In this document: piece after piece, positions 34,536 through 43,459 of the stretch
Numbering within the stretch: position 1 is the stretch's first letter
Layout of the letters: each line of letters begins with the position of its first letter
DNA from: Opitutaceae bacterium
GTDB lineage: Bacteria > Verrucomicrobiota > Verrucomicrobiia > Opitutales > Opitutaceae
Length of the DNA stretch: 64,000 nt
Reading direction: 5' to 3'
Assembly: GCA_016711225.1 (NCBI GenBank)
Contig: JADJTK010000052.1
Coordinates: 310,001 to 374,000 of the forward strand
Translations under genes and position numbers: made by a program
The notes under the pieces: generated by a model
What the model was told of the DNA's origin: nothing
Databases searched by the model: none
Seen by the model: the letters and a program-made list of their open reading frames with translations, nothing else

Positions 34536-35516
34536 GTGCCTACTGTTGCCGCCCGCCGGTCCCGCGCTGTCACCTTGTTGATCCTGGCCACGATGGTCTG
34601 GGGGCTGAGCTTTCCCATCATCAAGACCCTGGGGCTGATCCAGCGCCAGCTGCTGCCGGGGAGCGGGACGTGGTTGGTGACCGCATGCACGGTGGCCCCG
34701 CGTTTTCTGGTCGCGGGGGTCCTGCTGGCGCTGTGGGGGGCCCGGGATCTGAGCCGTCTCACCTGGCTGGAGGCCAAGCAGGGGGCAGGGCTGGCGTTGT
34801 TTGCCGGGCTCGGGCTGCTGCTGCAGGTCGACGGCCTGCAGTCCACGGCCGCCTCGGTGTCCGCTTTTCTCACGCAGCTCTACGCGGTGCTCATCCCCCT
34901 CTACGTCGCGCTGCGCACCCGGCGGCGACCGACCGCGGCGGTGCTGGTGGCCTGCGTGCTGGTGGTGGCGGGCGTGGCGGTGCTGGGCCGGGTGGAGTGG
35001 GGGGCGGTGCGGCTTGGTCGAGGGGAGCTGGAGACGATCGCGGGCTCGCTGTTCTTCATGGCGCAGATCCTCTGGCTGGAGCGGAAGGAGTTCGCCGGCA
35101 ACGGGGTGCTGCGCACCTCCACGGTGATGTTCCTGGTGCTGGGGGGCGCGTTCGCCGCGGGGGCGCTGGTGCTCGCCCCGCAGGCTTCCGCCCTGGTGGT
35201 GCTCGTGTCCTCACCGGGCTGGGTGGGGCTGACCCTGCTGCTGACGGCGGCCTGCACGGTGTTCTGTTTTGTGGTGATGAACGCCTGCCAGCCGAAAGTC
35301 ACCGCCACGGAGGCCGGGTTGATCTATGCGCTGGAGCCGGTGTCGGCCTCCGCGCTGGCGCTGGTGTTGCCGGCTGTCTTCTCCGCCTGGACCGGTATCG
35401 CCTATGCGAACGAGGTGCCGACCTGGCACCTGCTCGTGGGCGGGGCGCTGCTGACGGCGGCCAACGTCGTCGTGTTGAGACCGTGGGTGCGGGCGGCGGC
35501 GCAGACCGCAGTGTAG
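34536..35516 (+). CDS. DMT superfamily (EamA) transporter
   Basis: 326 aa with about ten TM helices. It starts with a GTG and a basic N terminus, then LLILATMVWGLSFPIIKTL. The first EamA domain includes STAASVSAFLTQLYAVLIPL; the second includes TATEAGLIYALEPVSASAL, both typical of the family. Substrate unknown. It appears monocistronic. Confidence 0.85.
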   Translation: MPTVAARRSRAVTLLILATMVWGLSFPIIKTLGLIQRQLLPGSGTWLVTACTVAPRFLVAGVLLALWGARDLSRLTWLEAKQGAGLALFAGLGLLLQVDGLQSTAASVSAFLTQLYAVLIPLYVALRTRRRPTAAVLVACVLVVAGVAVLGRVEWGAVRLGRGELETIAGSLFFMAQILWLERKEFAGNGVLRTSTVMFLVLGGAFAAGALVLAPQASALVVLVSSPGWVGLTLLLTAACTVFCFVVMNACQPKVTATEAGLIYALEPVSASALALVLPAVFSAWTGIAYANEVPTWHLLVGGALLTAANVVVLRPWVRAAAQTAV

Positions 35517-35929
35517 TGCTGGTGCAAACGTCTCGGGATGGGATCGCTACGCCGCGACAATCGGTCAAAGGTGGGCCGCGTTGACCGCAATGGGGTCAGG
35601 CGCGATTGAGGGCACTCGCGCCCACCAGCCAGGGTCAGGCTATGCGGCCAGCCGCAGCTCGCCGGAACGGGTGAGGACCACCGCGTGGATCGCCTTTGAC
35701 CTGAATCGATGCCGCAGCCGAGCTGGAGCTCGGCGTTCTCGGGCCATCAACGTGCGAAGCGGCCGGTGCGCAGGAAGGCGATGGCCTGCTCGGCGGTGCG
35801 GCGACGAAAGAGGATGAGGGTGTGGTTCCGAGGGCAGATGATGGGGGGCCCCGATCACGGGGCTGGCCTGGGATGGGAGGCGTCCCTAGCGGTTGGCCCG
35901 GACTTGCGCCGCGGGGCGCATGCCGGTAG
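35517..35929. other. Intergenic region with palindromic repeat and gene fragment
   Basis: Contains one copy (35576-35625) of the two-hairpin intergenic repeat with CGCGATTGAGGG, and a partial copy of the neighbouring hydrolase 3' end (35741-35842). No intact gene seen. Confidence 0.55.
35741..35842 (-). pseudogene. Fragment of the alpha/beta hydrolase 3' end
   Basis: This minus-strand segment matches 36526-36632, the last codons of the nearby hydrolase, at about nine of ten bases (for example GGCCGGTGCGCAGGAAGGCG in both). Only about 33 codons are present, with no upstream gene. It is a leftover of a duplication or deletion. Confidence 0.65.
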
Positions 35930-36160
35930 GGTGCACGCGAGTTTCCGCGCATCACCTTCGACCCGAATCAATGCGGCGGCCGGCCGTGCATTCGCGGGTT
36001 GCGAGTTCGCGTCAAGGATGTGCTGGAAATGCTCGCCGCCGGTGCGACCGAGGCGGCGATCCTGGAGTCGTATCCCTATCTTGAGCGTGCCGACATCGAG
36101 GCATGTCTTCAATACGCGGCCCAGCAGGTGGACCACCCGGTGCTCTCACTGGCCAAGTGA
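35930..36160 (+). CDS. DUF433 antitoxin-like protein (start not found)
   Basis: The frame reads EFPRITFDPNQCGGRPCIRG, then LRVRVKDVLEMLAAGATEAA and LESYPYLERADIEACLQYAA, a clear DUF433 domain of HTH type. No start codon lies between the in-frame TAG at 35927 and the conserved core; an ATG in the neighbouring frame at 35920 suggests an indel. The stop overlaps the toxin start (GTGA). DUF433 proteins are antitoxins of DUF5615 PIN-like toxins. Confidence 0.7.
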   Translation, partial: GAREFPRITFDPNQCGGRPCIRGLRVRVKDVLEMLAAGATEAAILESYPYLERADIEACLQYAAQQVDHPVLSLAK

Positions 36161-36487
36161 AGTTTCTGGTCGACGCTGTTGCTCCGGCGCTTGCCCTCTG
36201 GCTGCGCGAGGCGGGGTACGAGGCGGAACATGTCGAATCCATCGAGTTGTTGCATGCCTCCGACAGCGTGATCTGGGCGCAGGCGTTACGGGATGGCCTG
36301 CGTGATCGTGACAGGGAGGACGCGGGATTTCGCCGCGCGCTCAGCGCAAGCCGCGCGGGCGCCGGTCATCGTCTGGCTGCGGGTGGGCAATGCGACGAAC
36401 GTGGTATTGCGTGCGTGGTTTGAGCCGCGCTTGCCGGGAATCGTAACGTTTCTTCAGGGTGGCAGTCGATTGGTGGAGGTCATCTGA
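36157..36487 (+). CDS. DUF5615 PIN-like toxin (frameshifted)
   Basis: A GTG overlapping the DUF433 stop starts VKFLVDAVAPALALWLREAG, then EHVESIELLHASDSVIWAQA. A shift near 36293 leads to CVIVTGRTRDFAARSAQAA and VIVWLRVGNATNVVLRAW, ending RLVEVI. The first Asp and the TxDxDF-like segment (here TGRTRDF) mark the PIN-like nuclease. In this copy the usual TKDxDF Asp is changed, so activity is doubtful. About 110 aa. Confidence 0.75.
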
Positions 36488-36531
36488 GCCTGCACCCTGC
36501 CGCCGCGCTGGGCTCGGCGGCATCAGGGCCA

Positions 36532-37206
36532 TCAACGCGCGAAACGGCCGGTGCGCAGGAAGGCGATCGCCTGTTCGGCGGTGCGGCGACGAAAGAGGAT
36601 GAGGGTGTGGTTGGAGGGCAGGACGAGATGATCGGTCCGGCCTTCAAGCCGTGTGCTGGTCTCGGCGACGGTGCCGTCGCTGGTGCCGTCGAGGAAGAAC
36701 CAGCCTAGCGGGTTGATCGCGAAACTGCCGGCAATCACCCCGAGCTCGAAGTCGGCACTCTGGGGAAGCGTGCGCCAATAGGCATCGGGTCCGGTGCCGA
36801 GCGCTCCGAGATTGCGCCCGATGAGGCGCCAGATGATCGGCAGCTGGCGCAACCGGTCGGAGATCGCGCTGCCGTAGTGTGGCGGAACGATGGTGACGGC
36901 GCGGCCGAGGTTGGCCGGGCGGTGGGCGGCGAGGTAGCCGCGCACGATCAGCCCGCCCATCGAGTGGGTGACGAAGTGTAGGCGTGGCGCCCGTTCGAGC
37001 CCGAGCTCGGCGATTTTCGCCGCGAGCCAGCGCGGCCCGAGTTCGGCCAGCGGCACGGTGCGCGACGGATACCCGAGGTTGTGCACCTCGTAGCCGGCTC
37101 CCTCGATGAAGCGGGCGAGCCGGGCGGTGAAGCGCGGGGTGATGGCCACGCCGTGCAGAACCACAACAACTTCGCGGGCGGGGATGTTCATTTTCGGATC
37201 AGACAT
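36532..37206 (-). CDS. Alpha/beta hydrolase (lipase/PGAP1-like)
   Basis: 224 aa with the nucleophile elbow THSMGG, an oxyanion-side VVVVLHGVAITPRF and the C-terminal catalytic His in LPSNHTLILF. Family members are esterases or lipases. The start is either 37206 or the ATG at 37191 (MNIPAREVVVV), which is closer to the domain. A partial copy of its 3' end lies at 35741-35842. Confidence 0.82.
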   Translation of the reverse strand: MSDPKMNIPAREVVVVLHGVAITPRFTARLARFIEGAGYEVHNLGYPSRTVPLAELGPRWLAAKIAELGLERAPRLHFVTHSMGGLIVRGYLAAHRPANLGRAVTIVPPHYGSAISDRLRQLPIIWRLIGRNLGALGTGPDAYWRTLPQSADFELGVIAGSFAINPLGWFFLDGTSDGTVAETSTRLEGRTDHLVLPSNHTLILFRRRTAEQAIAFLRTGRFAR

Positions 37207-37581
37207 GGGCGGGCAGGCCTCGGGTACAGAGAACGGCTATCACCACAAAGCGCACGGAGGACACCGGGAGGGCAAGCCCGAGCTCTTCCATTCTGTGGAT
37301 TCGGTGTTTCCGATTCCCGGAAGGCGTTAACCGCAGAGAACGCGAAGATCGCAGAGAATGAATGGGCTCTTTGTGTTCTCTGCGTTCTTTGGGGCCATCG
37401 ACGCTCGCGCAGGAGCCTGACGCCATTTGGTGGACGCGATGGCCCTCGATCGCGTCTGACCGCGTTGAGGGCAACGCGGTCCACCTCAGGCAGTCGGTTA
37501 GGCACGGCTTAATAGGCGAACCGCTTCGTCGCTGGGCTCGGTGGGCCAGGTCGGCGCCCCGGCGTAAAGCGCGGGCCGGCA
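37207..37581. other. Intergenic region with repeat text and double palindrome
   Basis: No gene seen. It holds 'caccacaaagcgcacggagg' and 'cgcagagaacgcgaagatcg' style repeats and the best copy (37431-37485) of the two-hairpin repeat: GACGCGAT...ATCGCGTC followed by ACCGCGTT...AACGCGGT and CCACC. Confidence 0.55.
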
Positions 37582-38442
37582 TCATGTGCCGGCGCTCTCC
37601 GAATAGTGGCGACGAGCGAGGATCAGGGAGCGGCCGGTCACACCGGCGAGCACAACGGTGCCGCCGACCAAGGCCCAGGGACCCGGGCGCTCGTCGAGGG
37701 TGAGGGCCACCCAGATGGGGTTGAGCAGCGGTTCGATCATCAGGATCAGGATCGAGCCCAGGGCGGTGACGTGCTTGATCGCGCGGGAATAGAGCAAATA
37801 CGAGAGCCCGAGCTGCAACGTGCCCAGCGCGACGAGCGCGCCCCAGCTGCGGGCATCGGGCGGGAGGCCGGTGACGAAGAAGGGCAGGCCGATGGCTGCC
37901 CCAATCAGATTGCCCAGTACGATCGAGTCGACGGGCTCGGCGTCCTTCTGCTTGCGGAGCAGCACGGTCATGAAGGCAAAGGCCACGCCGCTGACGACCG
38001 CGAGGATGCTGCCCAGCAGGCCGTCCGGGCTGAGTTGATCGGCGAAGAACAACGCCATGCCGGCGAAGACCACGGCGATGGTGAGCCAGTCGAGCCGGGT
38101 GACGCGCTCGGCCAACAGCCAGCGGCCGAGCCAGGCGACGAAGATCGGCGCGGTGTATTGGAGCAGGATGGCGTTGGCGGCGGTGGTGAGCTGGTTGGCT
38201 GCAGCGAAAAGGGCGGTGGTGCCGGTATAGGCCACAGCGGCGCCGAGCATCAGCGGAGTGATCCGCAGCCGCCAGCGGCGCAGGCAGAGCATCAGGAAGA
38301 CCGCCGCGATGAGCCCGCGGCCGCCGGCGACGGCGAGCGGGTGGCAATGCACCGACTTCAGCAGCACCCCGCCCATGCTCCAGAGCAGCGCCGCACCGAT
38401 GAGGCCCAGGACCGCGCGCGAGTGTTGTTGGCTCTCCGACAC
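37582..38442 (-). CDS. DMT superfamily (EamA) transporter
   Basis: Ten TM helices in two EamA repeats: VLGLIGAALLWSMGGVLLKS, LLQYTAPIFVAWLGRWLL, and LGTLQLGLSYLLYSRAIKHV with LILMIEPLLNPIWVALTL. The open frame begins at 38544, but its first 34 residues overlap the divergent aldo/keto reductase remnant and look non-coding, so I place the start at the GTG at 38442 (286 aa). Substrate unknown. Confidence 0.82.
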   Translation of the reverse strand: MSESQQHSRAVLGLIGAALLWSMGGVLLKSVHCHPLAVAGGRGLIAAVFLMLCLRRWRLRITPLMLGAAVAYTGTTALFAAANQLTTAANAILLQYTAPIFVAWLGRWLLAERVTRLDWLTIAVVFAGMALFFADQLSPDGLLGSILAVVSGVAFAFMTVLLRKQKDAEPVDSIVLGNLIGAAIGLPFFVTGLPPDARSWGALVALGTLQLGLSYLLYSRAIKHVTALGSILILMIEPLLNPIWVALTLDERPGPWALVGGTVVLAGVTGRSLILARRHYSESAGT

Positions 38443-38535
38443 ACCCCGAGCCAACCGGGCGGCGGTGCCGTGGGCGACGAAATTTCTCGGAGGTCCGGGG
38501 GTTGTGCCCCGGCGGATTCCCCCCACAGTCGCGCC

Positions 38536-38776
38536 ATGCGACACCGTGTCTTCGGACCGACCGGACGAGCTGTGCGCGAGATCGGGCTCGGCTGCTGGCA
38601 GCTGGGGCGACGTCTCAGAGAGTGACGCGCTGGCGACGCTGTGCAGCGCCTACGAGCAGGGCGTGAGCTTCTTCGACACCGCCGACGTGTACGGCGCCGG
38701 GCGCAGCGAGGGGATGGTGGGCGAGGCGGCGGGGCTGACGCCGAAACGCTGCAACGCGTGGCGTTCGCCTTTGTAG
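38536..38776 (+). pseudogene. Aldo/keto reductase remnant fused to an AraC fragment
   Basis: 38536-38625 encodes MRHRVFGPTGRAVREIGLGC, close to the start of the intact reductase at 41486. A small deletion and frame change follow, then SESDALATLCSAYEQGVSFF and TADVYGAGRSEGMVG. The frame then jumps into GEAAGLTPKR, which matches residues of the AraC-type protein at 42605 (GEAAGITPKR), and stops. It is a recombination remnant between paralogous clusters. Confidence 0.75.
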
Positions 38777-38854
38777 GCTCTGCCCTGGCGCGCGGCCGCA
38801 CCGCCGCCGGGCTTTTCTTTCGGGGCACTTTCCGCATCGTGGCCGGCCGACACC

Positions 38855-39766
38855 ATGAACGACCGCCCCGTTCCCTCTTTGCCGCTCGGCTGCTGTTCTG
38901 CGCAGAAACGCGCGGTGGATGAGGACGTGTTTGTCGGTCGCTTCGAGCTGGTGGACACGAGATGCGCGCGTCTCGCGAACGCCCACCGGCACGACCATTT
39001 CGAGCTGTTCTGGTTGCGCGGACCGGGAGTCCACATCAACGACTCGCGTCGGTACGAGTTGCCGGCGGACCGGCCGTCGCTCGTGTTGGTGGGGCCGGGT
39101 CAGGTGCATGGCTGGGAGCTCCGTGATCGGTTGAGCGGGACGGTGGCGTCGTTCACGAGCGTGTTCTTCGATGGCCGGGAGCCGCCACCGAGCACGCTGC
39201 ACGACTATGGTTTCACCTACCGGGCGGAGTTGCCGCCGGTCTTGCCGGCGGGGCCGGAGCTCGAGGGGGAAGTGGCGCCGCTGGTGGCGCGTTGCGAGCG
39301 GGAGTACGCGGAGCGCGCGGCCCGCTGGGACGAGGCGCTACGGGCGGCGTTGCGGCTCATCCTCGCCAGTGCACTCCGTTTCCACCGCCGCAACGAGCCG
39401 GCTGCGGCGTCTTCGGGCCCGGGCCATGAGCTTGTGCGATGCCTGCAGGCGCTGGTGGAGGAGAAGTTCCGTCACCAGACTTCTGTGGCGGCGTTCGCCC
39501 GCGATCTCGGGGTGACGGCCGGGCACCTCAACGAGGTGGTGCGCGGGCAGCTCGGGACGACCGCGGGCGAGCTGATCCGGGCGCGTCTCCTGCTCGAGGC
39601 GCGCCGGCTGCTGATCCACACCGAGCTCACGGTCGCGGAGATCGCCTACCACCTCGGGTACGAGGATCCTTCGTATTTCGCCAAGACCTTTCGCCGGGTG
39701 AGCGGGCGCTCTCCGGGCGAGTTTCGCGCTTCGATCCGCGAAGGCCACCGTACGATCCGCGAATAG
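38855..39766 (+). CDS. AraC family transcriptional regulator (cupin N terminus)
   Basis: 303 aa. The N-terminal half is an AraC-type sensing domain (HRHDHFELFWLRG, LVLVGPGQVHGWEL); the C-terminal 100 residues contain two HTHs (SVAAFARDLGVTAGHLNEVV, LTVAEIAYHLGYEDPSYFAK, TFRRVSGRSPGEFR). It probably controls the adjacent oxidoreductase and ABM genes. Confidence 0.88.
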   Translation: MNDRPVPSLPLGCCSAQKRAVDEDVFVGRFELVDTRCARLANAHRHDHFELFWLRGPGVHINDSRRYELPADRPSLVLVGPGQVHGWELRDRLSGTVASFTSVFFDGREPPPSTLHDYGFTYRAELPPVLPAGPELEGEVAPLVARCEREYAERAARWDEALRAALRLILASALRFHRRNEPAAASSGPGHELVRCLQALVEEKFRHQTSVAAFARDLGVTAGHLNEVVRGQLGTTAGELIRARLLLEARRLLIHTELTVAEIAYHLGYEDPSYFAKTFRRVSGRSPGEFRASIREGHRTIRE

Positions 39767-39819
39767 TACCGGAGCGTGCGGTTGTGGGGCCGGGCGGCGG
39801 CGCGGAACGTCGGTGACGC

Positions 39820-40836
39820 ATGAAAGCTGTCGCTCTCACCCGTTATCTTCCGATCAACGATCCGGCGTCGCTTGTGGACGTGGATCTGCCGAAGCCGACC
39901 GCCGCCGGGCAAGACCTGCTGGTGCGTGTCGAGGCTGTTTCGGTGAACCCGGTGGACACGAAGATCCGTCGCTCCCGCCCCGGCGTCGTCGAATCCTCGC
40001 CACGCGTGCTGGGCTGGGACGCCGCGGGCGTGGTTGAGGCGGTGGGGCCGGAGGTCACATTGTTCAAGCCGGGCGACGAGGTCTTCTACGCCGGCTCAAT
40101 CATGCGCCCCGGAACGAACGCCGAGTTCCATCTCGTCGACCAGCGCATTGTGGGTCGCAAGCCGCGTTCCCTCTCGTTTGCGGAGGCGGCGGCGCTGCCG
40201 CTCACGGCGTTGACGGCGGGAGAGGCGTTCTTCGACCGGCTGGGAATTGATCCTCACGGTGCGCACTGCGGCCGGACGCTGCTGATCATCGGCGGTGCCG
40301 GCGGGGTTGGCTCGATCGCCATTCAGCTGGCGCGCCTCGCAGGGCTGACGGTTCTCGCCACGGCGTCGCGCACGGAATCGCGGGCGTGGGTGGAGAAGCT
40401 GGGCGCGCACCACGTGCTCGATCATGCCAAGCCGTTGCGGCCGCAGCTCGAGGCCGCGGGTGCCAAGCACGTCGACTACATCGCGAACTTTACGGATACC
40501 GACGGGTATTGGGATGCGATGGTCGACCTGATCCGCCCGCAGGGCCGAATCGTGACGATCGTCGAGCCGCGCGGCCCGGTGGCTCTCGGGGCGTTGATGG
40601 GGAAGAGCGCCAGCGTGGCCTGGGAGCTGATGTTCACGCGATCGATGTTCGGCACGGACGATATGATCGAGCAGCATCGCTTGCTCGACGAGGTCGCCGC
40701 GCTGGTCGATTCCGGGCGCTTGCGCACCACACATGCCGAGACCCTCGGCCCGATCAACGCGGCCAGTCTGCGCGGCGCTCACGCTCGCCTCGAGACCGGG
40801 CGCACCATCGGGAAACTCGTGCTCGCCGGCTGGTGA
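39820..40836 (+). CDS. Zinc-type alcohol dehydrogenase-like / quinone oxidoreductase (MDR)
   Basis: 338-aa MDR enzyme. Catalytic-domain start MKAVALTRYLPINDPASLVD; GWDAAGVVEAVG; Rossmann motif LLIIGGAGGVGSIAIQLARL; end TIGKLVLAGW. It resembles the zinc-binding alcohol dehydrogenase family that reduces enones or quinones with NAD(P)H. It is followed within 40 bp by an ABM-domain gene, suggesting joint transcription. Confidence 0.88.
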   Translation: MKAVALTRYLPINDPASLVDVDLPKPTAAGQDLLVRVEAVSVNPVDTKIRRSRPGVVESSPRVLGWDAAGVVEAVGPEVTLFKPGDEVFYAGSIMRPGTNAEFHLVDQRIVGRKPRSLSFAEAAALPLTALTAGEAFFDRLGIDPHGAHCGRTLLIIGGAGGVGSIAIQLARLAGLTVLATASRTESRAWVEKLGAHHVLDHAKPLRPQLEAAGAKHVDYIANFTDTDGYWDAMVDLIRPQGRIVTIVEPRGPVALGALMGKSASVAWELMFTRSMFGTDDMIEQHRLLDEVAALVDSGRLRTTHAETLGPINAASLRGAHARLETGRTIGKLVLAGW

Positions 40837-40873
40837 GTACGCCAAATCACAGAGAGTCAACTACACGAATATC

Positions 40874-41173
40874 ATGAGCTGCATCATCGCCACATTGCGC
40901 GCCAAGCCGGGACAGGCTGCGGCGCTCGAGAGAGTCCTGCGCGAGCAGGTGGTCAACACCGACCGGGAGGACGGTACTCTCGTCTACGAGTTGGTCCGTC
41001 CGGTGGACGAGGCTGACACGTTGATCGTCTACGAGAGGTACCGCGATGACGCCGCGAAGGCCGACCACCTCGCGAAGCCGTATCTCGCCGAGGCGTTCAA
41101 GGCTGTGGCCTCGTTGGTGGCCGAGCCGGTCTCGCTCCGGCATTTGGTGCTTCTGGCCCGGGTCGGGCGCTGA
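40874..41173 (+). CDS. Antibiotic biosynthesis monooxygenase (ABM) domain protein
   Basis: 99 aa, a single ferredoxin-like ABM domain: CIIATLRAKPGQAAALERVL, TLVYELVRPVDEADTLIVYE, RYRDDAAKADHLAKPYL. Such dimeric proteins oxidise quinols or related aromatics without cofactors. It is similar to the N-terminal half of the protein at 43460, so the two clusters are paralogous. Confidence 0.87.
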   Translation: MSCIIATLRAKPGQAAALERVLREQVVNTDREDGTLVYELVRPVDEADTLIVYERYRDDAAKADHLAKPYLAEAFKAVASLVAEPVSLRHLVLLARVGR

Positions 41174-41485
41174 GTTGCTGAAGCCCTCTCGTTTGGAGGG
41201 GGCAAATAGGGACAGGGGGCTAATAGGGACAGGTAGAAAATCCCGTCCCCGGGGCGGCCGGTGTACCCGCGGGCAGGAGCCGTTCGTCCCCCGCGCTGAA
41301 GGGCTGAGCCGCTGCGCGGGTTGATGGGGGACTGAACGGCTTCGCCGTCCAGCTCAGGCAAAATGGCGTAAGGCGTAAAGCCCGCTCCACCGCAATGCCC
41401 TAGGCTGAAGCGCCGGGCCACGGCGGGCTACTGTTTGACGTGCTCGCGGGTTGTGCCGCGGCGGTTTCGCTCCCACTGTCCGGTT
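41174..41485. other. Intergenic region
   Basis: 312 bp without a gene. Contains two tandem 'GGGACAGG' phrases (41210-41232) and an inverted copy (41332-41357) of the short CGGCGCAGCCGTTCAG repeat. Confidence 0.5.
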
Positions 41486-42469
41486 ATGAAACACCGCATC
41501 TTCGGCCCGACCGGCCGCACCGTAAGCGAAGTGGGCCTGGGTTGCTGGCAGTTGGGCGGCAATTGGGGCGACGTCTCCGAGGCCGACGCTTTGGCCACGT
41601 TGTGCAGCGCCTACGAACAGGGCGTCACCTTTTTCGACACGGCTGACGTCTATGGCGACGGCCGCAGCGAGCGGATGGTGGGCGAGTTTTTGCGCGAGAC
41701 GAAGGCGAAGGTCTTCGTCGCCACCAAACTCGGGCGCCGCGGCGACCCGGGCTGGCCGGGCAATTTCACGCGCGAAGCGATGCGTCGCCATACTGAGGAT
41801 TCGCTGCAGCGGCTGGGCTTGGATTGCGTCGATGTAACGCAGCTGCATTGCGTGCCGTTCGAGGTGCTGCAGCGCGGCGAGGTGTTCGAGACCCTGCGCG
41901 AGCTCCAGCGCGAGGGGAAGATCAAGTCCTTCGGGGCGAGTGTGGAGACGGTGGAGGAGGCCCTGTATTGCCTGGAAGTCCCGGGCCTGGCGTCGCTGCA
42001 GTTCATCTTCAATATCTTCCGCCAGAAGGCCGTCACCGAGTTGCTCCCGCGCGTAAAGGCGAAGGGTGTCGCGTTCATCGTGCGCCTGCCGCTGGCGAGT
42101 GGGTTGCTTGTGGGGCGCTACACCTCGTCGACCACGTTCGCCGAGACCGACCACCGCAGCTTCAACCGCGACGGGCAGGCCTTCAACGTGGGCGAGACCT
42201 TCGCCGGGCTGCCGTTTGCCAAGGGCGTGGAGCTGGCCGAGGAGCTGCGGGCGCTGGTGCCGGCGCCGATGAGCATGGTGGACTTCGCCCTGCGCTGGTG
42301 CCTCGACCATGAGGCGGTGACGACGATCATCCCGGGGGCGCGCAACCCGGCGCAGGCCCGCGGCAATATCCACGCCAGCAGCATGGCCCCGCTGCCGCCG
42401 GCGCTGCACGCGAAGCTGGCCGCGTTCTACACCGCGAAGGTCGCCGCGCACATCCGCGGGCCGTACTGA
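41486..42469 (+). CDS. Aldo/keto reductase
   Basis: 327 aa TIM-barrel reductase. MKHRIFGPTGRTVSEVGLGC; catalytic FFDTADVYGDGRSE (Asp and Tyr); Lys in VFVATKLGRRGD; His in VDVTQLHCVPFE; C-terminal NADPH-binding TIIPGARNPAQARGNI. A broken copy of its N terminus lies at 38536. It is followed by an AraC regulator and an ABM-DUF1805 gene. Confidence 0.9.
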   Translation: MKHRIFGPTGRTVSEVGLGCWQLGGNWGDVSEADALATLCSAYEQGVTFFDTADVYGDGRSERMVGEFLRETKAKVFVATKLGRRGDPGWPGNFTREAMRRHTEDSLQRLGLDCVDVTQLHCVPFEVLQRGEVFETLRELQREGKIKSFGASVETVEEALYCLEVPGLASLQFIFNIFRQKAVTELLPRVKAKGVAFIVRLPLASGLLVGRYTSSTTFAETDHRSFNRDGQAFNVGETFAGLPFAKGVELAEELRALVPAPMSMVDFALRWCLDHEAVTTIIPGARNPAQARGNIHASSMAPLPPALHAKLAAFYTAKVAAHIRGPY

Positions 42470-42604
42470 GCAACGACAACACCGGAATGAGCGGGTTTGT
42501 TGACCTCTTGCCCGACCAGTTGACGAACGTGCACCGCGTTGACCTCAACGCGGGCGGACGCGATTGAGGCCAATCGCGCCCACCTGTTTCGCGTAGTGGG
42601 AACC

Positions 42605-43432
42605 ATGCCGTCGCTCATCCGTCGCCGCTTTGCGTTGCCGCCGCCGGCGCTGCGGCCGTTCGTGGAACGGCTGTGGTCGTGGGAGAGCGACGGCCCGGTG
42701 CCGTTGCCCCTGTTGCTGCCGGGCACCGGCGCGGATTTACTCTTCCACTACCGCACGCCGTTTCTCGCCGTCGCGGTCGACGGGACGCGGCATCGGCTGG
42801 CGGCGGCGCACATTTCCTGCCTGCGCGCCTGCTCTTGCCGGTTGGTGGCGCAGGGCCCGGTGGGCTTCCTCGCGGTGCGTTTCCGTTCGAGCACCATCCG
42901 GCATCTGGGGATGCTGGCGATGGGGGACCTGATCGGCCGTTTCCCCGCCGCGGCGGAGCACTTCGGGGCGGAGATCGACCGGCTCCCGGCGCAGTTGGCG
43001 GGCTTGCCGGACTTCGCGGCCCGGGCCGAAGCGGTGACGCAGTTTCTTCTCGCCCGGCTGGAGCGTTCGGCGCCCGTGCTCACGCCCGGCGACGGGGCGG
43101 TCGACGCGCTCTACTACGCCGAGCCCGGGGAGACTGTCGCCGCGCTCGCCGATGACTTGGGTTACAGCGCGCGTCAGCTGGAGCGTCTGGTCGGCGAGGC
43201 CGCCGGGATCACGCCGAAGCGTTTCCTGCGTCTGGCGCGGCTGCACCACACCGTGCGCCATCTGCTGCTGACGAAGGAGGTCGACTATCTGGATGCAGCG
43301 CTGGCGCGGGGCTACTACGACCAGGCGCACTTCATCCATGAGATGGGCGACCTGACCGGCCGCACCCCCGGGCAGGTGCTGACGCCGGGGGCGTTCGTGT
43401 CGCATTTCTACAATCCGCGGCTGCCGCGTTGA
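42605..43432 (+). CDS. AraC family regulator (DUF6597-type N terminus)
   Basis: 275 aa. The N-terminal domain (LPPPALRPFVERLWSWES, PLPLLLPGTGADLLFHY, GFLAVRFRSS) is the short sensory domain found in many AraC proteins of this type. The C-terminal HTHs are VAALADDLGYSARQLERLVG and ARGYYDQAHFIHEM. ATG 42605 fits the family; the frame is open from 42539 through a palindromic repeat. Confidence 0.87.
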   Translation: MPSLIRRRFALPPPALRPFVERLWSWESDGPVPLPLLLPGTGADLLFHYRTPFLAVAVDGTRHRLAAAHISCLRACSCRLVAQGPVGFLAVRFRSSTIRHLGMLAMGDLIGRFPAAAEHFGAEIDRLPAQLAGLPDFAARAEAVTQFLLARLERSAPVLTPGDGAVDALYYAEPGETVAALADDLGYSARQLERLVGEAAGITPKRFLRLARLHHTVRHLLLTKEVDYLDAALARGYYDQAHFIHEMGDLTGRTPGQVLTPGAFVSHFYNPRLPR

Positions 43433-43459
43433 GGTAGAGTGGGGCGACAACCCGCTCGT

